51,732 bases of DNA, from assembly GCA_964574605.1 (NCBI GenBank), contig CAZNOK010000006.1, positions 1 to 51,732 of the forward strand, in the 5' to 3' direction. Position numbers and translations under genes: made by a program. The stretch's first letter is position 1, and the number at the start of each line of letters is the position of its first letter. The notes under the pieces are model-generated. The model worked only from the letters and a program-made list of their open reading frames with translations. It made no database searches and was not told the DNA's origin. The stretch comes from CAIKAP01 sp964574605. GTDB lineage: Bacteria; Verrucomicrobiota; Verrucomicrobiia; Palsa-1439. Of this stretch, positions 49,517 through 51,732 are shown piece by piece.

Positions 49517-51169
49517 TTATCGGGGCAGAAAGCGCGTGAAGTCGGGGTGGTTCGGATTGAGGCGGTCGGCCTCGGCCAAATGACGGCGGGCTTCCTCGGT
49601 CTTGCCTAATTGGAGGTACGCGCCGGCCAAACAGGCGTGGGCGTTGACGTATCGGGGCTGGTAACGAATCGCCTGCTTCAGTTCCACAACGGCTTCGGGA
49701 AACCGTCTGGCGAGGAACAAGGCGAGACCATAATTATAGTAAAGATCGGCCTCGCGCGGTCGGAAGCGGGCCGCCGCCTCAAAATGTCCGATGGCGTCCG
49801 CCAATCTGCCTTGGCGAATCAGAACCTTCGCCATGTTGTTGTGTCCCTTGTAGTAGTCCGGCTCCCATTGGACTGTGGCGGCGTAATGTTTCAGCGCCTC
49901 GTCATACCGCTGAAGTTTGTCGTAGTGGACTCCCAAATTGTAGTGCGCCCTTGCCGCCTGCGGATTCCTGGCAAGCGTGTCGGTCCAGAACTTCACCGGT
50001 TCTTCGTAACAGGTCGCCCGCTTTGCGCTCAGGATTGCCAGCGCGCCGACGATGACGATGGCGAGGCCGTTGCCAACCATGCGCGGCAAGCTCATGATCC
50101 CCGCCACGACCAGACTGATGATACCGATGGTGGCGAGATATTGAAGATGGTCTGTCACGACGGGTGAACGCCCGATGTACGGCGCATTGAACACGCCCAG
50201 CACCGGAACCAGCATCACGCCAAAATACAGCAGCGCGAACAACACGCCCCTGCCCCAAGTCGCGCGAAACCACCAAACGATCCCCGTCACCAACGCAACC
50301 CACAGCGTCGGCGCCCAGAACAATGGCGTCAGCTTGTCAAACTTCCACAACGGATACACCGCCATCAGATTCACTGGAACCAGCGCCTTTCCCACGTAGA
50401 ACCAGAACGCATGCCCGGCCGCGCCGAGGCGGAACCACACCGGACGTTTCACAGAGAAGAGAGCTTCGCCGCTCGCTGAGTGCCACTGTTGGGTCGAGAT
50501 CGCCAGCAAGCCAGCCCCGGCCGCCAACAGGAAAAAAGGCGCGACACGCAACAGGTCACGGCGATCAATTTTGTTTCGTTGCCACCAGACGCACAGTAAC
50601 AACACCGCCGGCAACGTCACCCCCGATGCCTTGCTCAACAACGCCGCCAGAAACGACGCCAGCGCGCCCCAATACCAGCCGCTCTTGCCTCCGCCATCGA
50701 AGCGCAGAAACGCCAGCACCGTCAGCGCGTAGAAAATCAGTGACAACGTGTTCTTTCGTTCCGCGATCCAAGCCACCGACTCCGCATTCACGGGATGAAT
50801 CGCGAAAATCATGGCAGCCCACCAAGCCCCGCGAATCCCGAGGCGTGATAACACTCGCCACACCAACAAGACGCCCACCGCGTGAAACAGGATGTTGGTG
50901 GCGTGATAACCTTTCGGATTCATCCCCCACAACCGCCATTCCAGCCAGAACGACGTCCACGTGACCGGGTAATACTCGGACTCCAACGAGTACGTCCAAA
51001 TCTCCTGCAGCCCGCCTGCCGATTGAACGCGCGGATTGTCCGTCAACAGCAAGTCGTCATCCCAGATGAACCCTGCCTTCAACGCCGGCAGGTACACGAT
51101 GACCGTCACCAACACCAGCAACGCCGCCCAGCCCCATTGTTTCTTATCCGGCAGGTTCACGCCGCTCAC
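49517..51169 (-). CDS. Multi-spanning membrane protein with C-terminal TPR repeats
   Basis: A 550-residue protein starting at GTG (VSGVNLPDKKQ). The N-terminal ~385 residues hold about ten membrane helices, and the first loop after helix 1 has LPALKAGFIWDDDLLLTDNP, a D-D-D segment like the GT-C (PMT/O-GlcNAc-like) family found in 'tetratricopeptide repeat' membrane proteins of Verrucomicrobiota. The last ~150 residues are TPR units: ARAHYNLGVHYDKLQRYDEA, YYNYGLALFLARRFPEAVVE, NAHACLAGAYLQLGKTEEAR. Likely a glycosyltransferase-like membrane enzyme or assembly factor. The start overlaps the stop of the MBL gene by 4 nt. Confidence 0.85.
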   Translation of the reverse strand: MSGVNLPDKKQWGWAALLVLVTVIVYLPALKAGFIWDDDLLLTDNPRVQSAGGLQEIWTYSLESEYYPVTWTSFWLEWRLWGMNPKGYHATNILFHAVGVLLVWRVLSRLGIRGAWWAAMIFAIHPVNAESVAWIAERKNTLSLIFYALTVLAFLRFDGGGKSGWYWGALASFLAALLSKASGVTLPAVLLLCVWWQRNKIDRRDLLRVAPFFLLAAGAGLLAISTQQWHSASGEALFSVKRPVWFRLGAAGHAFWFYVGKALVPVNLMAVYPLWKFDKLTPLFWAPTLWVALVTGIVWWFRATWGRGVLFALLYFGVMLVPVLGVFNAPYIGRSPVVTDHLQYLATIGIISLVVAGIMSLPRMVGNGLAIVIVGALAILSAKRATCYEEPVKFWTDTLARNPQAARAHYNLGVHYDKLQRYDEALKHYAATVQWEPDYYKGHNNMAKVLIRQGRLADAIGHFEAAARFRPREADLYYNYGLALFLARRFPEAVVELKQAIRYQPRYVNAHACLAGAYLQLGKTEEARRHLAEADRLNPNHPDFTRFLPR

Positions 51170-51732
51170 ACGCGCAACGTCGCGCTCGGTTCGTGCTGGC
51201 TCGAAACGGTGATCTGAACGTGCGTGGTGCCGACCTGGTGGAGTTTCCCGGCCACGGTCTTGTGGGCCAGTTCCGGCCGGTTGCAATCGCGGCTGAGGTG
51301 CGCGAGCACCAGATGGCGAAGCCGCTCGGTGGCAATCTCGCCGGCGAGTGTGGCGGCGTCCTCGTTGCTGAGATGGCCGTGCCGGCTCAGGATGCGCTGC
51401 TTCGTCGCCCACGGACGGTCGGGATTGTCCTGAAGCATTTTTACGTCGTGGTTCGATTCGAGCACGAGCGCGTCGAGCGCGCGGAGGCGGTCGGCCACCA
51501 AGCGCGTGGCGTGACCGAGGTCGGTGACGAAACCGACGGAGGCGTTGCAGTTGTGGATGACGAAACCGACCGGGTCCTGCGCGTCGTGCGGCACGCTGAA
51601 CGATTCCACCGTGATGTCGCCGACCTCGAAGCTGCGGCCGGTCTCAAACAGCCGCCACGCGGGACGCGCCCCGGTGTCGTGCGCGACGGCCTCGGCGGTG
51701 AACCGGTTGGCGAACACGGAAATGACGCGGTC
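51166..51732 (-). CDS. MBL-fold metallo-hydrolase (YycJ/VicX-like), 5' end outside window
   Basis: About 188 C-terminal residues are visible; the frame is open to the right edge, so the N-terminal HxHxDH motif lies outside the window. The visible part has FSVPHDAQDPVGFVIHN, VGFVTDLGHAT, LDALVLESNHDVKML, ILSRHGHLSNEDAA and LVLAHLSRDCNRPELA, the YycJ-type order (PHDA, SNHD, RHGHLSN, LAHLS). In this family the enzyme acts on nucleic acid ends or a phosphodiester. GTG at 51717 is a possible internal start but unlikely. Coupled by 4 nt to the TPR membrane protein. Confidence 0.88.
   Translation of the reverse strand, partial: DRVISVFANRFTAEAVAHDTGARPAWRLFETGRSFEVGDITVESFSVPHDAQDPVGFVIHNCNASVGFVTDLGHATRLVADRLRALDALVLESNHDVKMLQDNPDRPWATKQRILSRHGHLSNEDAATLAGEIATERLRHLVLAHLSRDCNRPELAHKTVAGKLHQVGTTHVQITVSSQHEPSATLRV

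Noticed and set aside
1..51732. CRISPR arrays, rRNA, intact tRNA genes, insertion-sequence transposases, riboswitches
   Set aside because: No spaced direct repeats, cloverleaf tRNA, transposase motifs or known riboswitch cores were seen on either strand by reading.

Overview
The window looks like a chromosomal segment of a GC-rich Verrucomicrobiota bacterium (Pedosphaera/Limisphaera-like), an inference from gene content rather than from a marker gene. The clues are a PEP-CTERM protein, a DUF1559-like prepilin, Tat-exported Gfo/Idh/MocA and HEAT-repeat proteins, a very large Ser/Thr kinase with SUMF1 domains, and abundant small palindromic repeats. Both ends cut genes: an esterase-like CDS on the left and an MBL-fold hydrolase on the right. 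No gene-free stretch exceeds 300 bases; the largest gaps (4240-4427, 9007-9201, 19233-19415) hold a nested palindrome, two divergent promoters, and a tandem operator-like palindrome.

Layout. 1-4240: two alpha/beta hydrolases, a PQQ-propeller protein, and a compositionally distinct small gene followed by an attC-like sequence. 4428-7957 (minus): glucuronate isomerase uxaC, an SDR that probably reduces fructuronate, and a ChaA-type Ca2+/H+ antiporter. 8042-9006: a small lipoprotein and a coiled-coil membrane protein. 9202-16347: a 2381-residue kinase with four repeated leucine-rich modules, two LamG/DUF1080-like regions and two SUMF1 domains. 16363-19232: Gfo/Idh/MocA oxidoreductase plus HEAT-repeat protein. 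19416-24751: purine permease, PEP-CTERM protein, thrC with an apgM-family gene (likely an alternative homoserine kinase), and a prepilin. 24902-31916: M20 amidohydrolase, ACT protein, and a nucleic-acid maintenance cluster (hrpB, 3-methyladenine glycosylase, RNase HIII, mutY). 31936-36314: DUF72 protein, metallophosphoesterase, trpD, a hydrolase and an exported pcm. 36311-42075: three GAF-type histidine kinases, two of them paralogous hybrids. 42090-51732: surface polysaccharide or glycan assembly (GT61, GT2, GT4, YfhO), a hypothetical protein, a site-2 protease, a TPR membrane protein and an MBL hydrolase.

The most unusual signal is a set of small structured repeats. Three elements (4325-4386, 6431-6500, 31215-31277) share one architecture: a 6-7 bp outer stem enclosing two hairpins. 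One of them sits in frame inside mutY as exactly 21 codons. A second repeat of 25 nt occurs twice in frame in the kinase and once, inverted, in the methyladenine glycosylase gene. Short tandem repeats of another type interrupt the kinase and hrpB in frame. Together they suggest dispersed elements able to enter genes as tolerated peptide inserts, comparable in principle to the Rickettsia palindromic elements. A second theme is promoters placed so close to start codons that leaderless mRNAs are expected (thrC, the methyladenine glycosylase, the metallophosphoesterase, the kinase).
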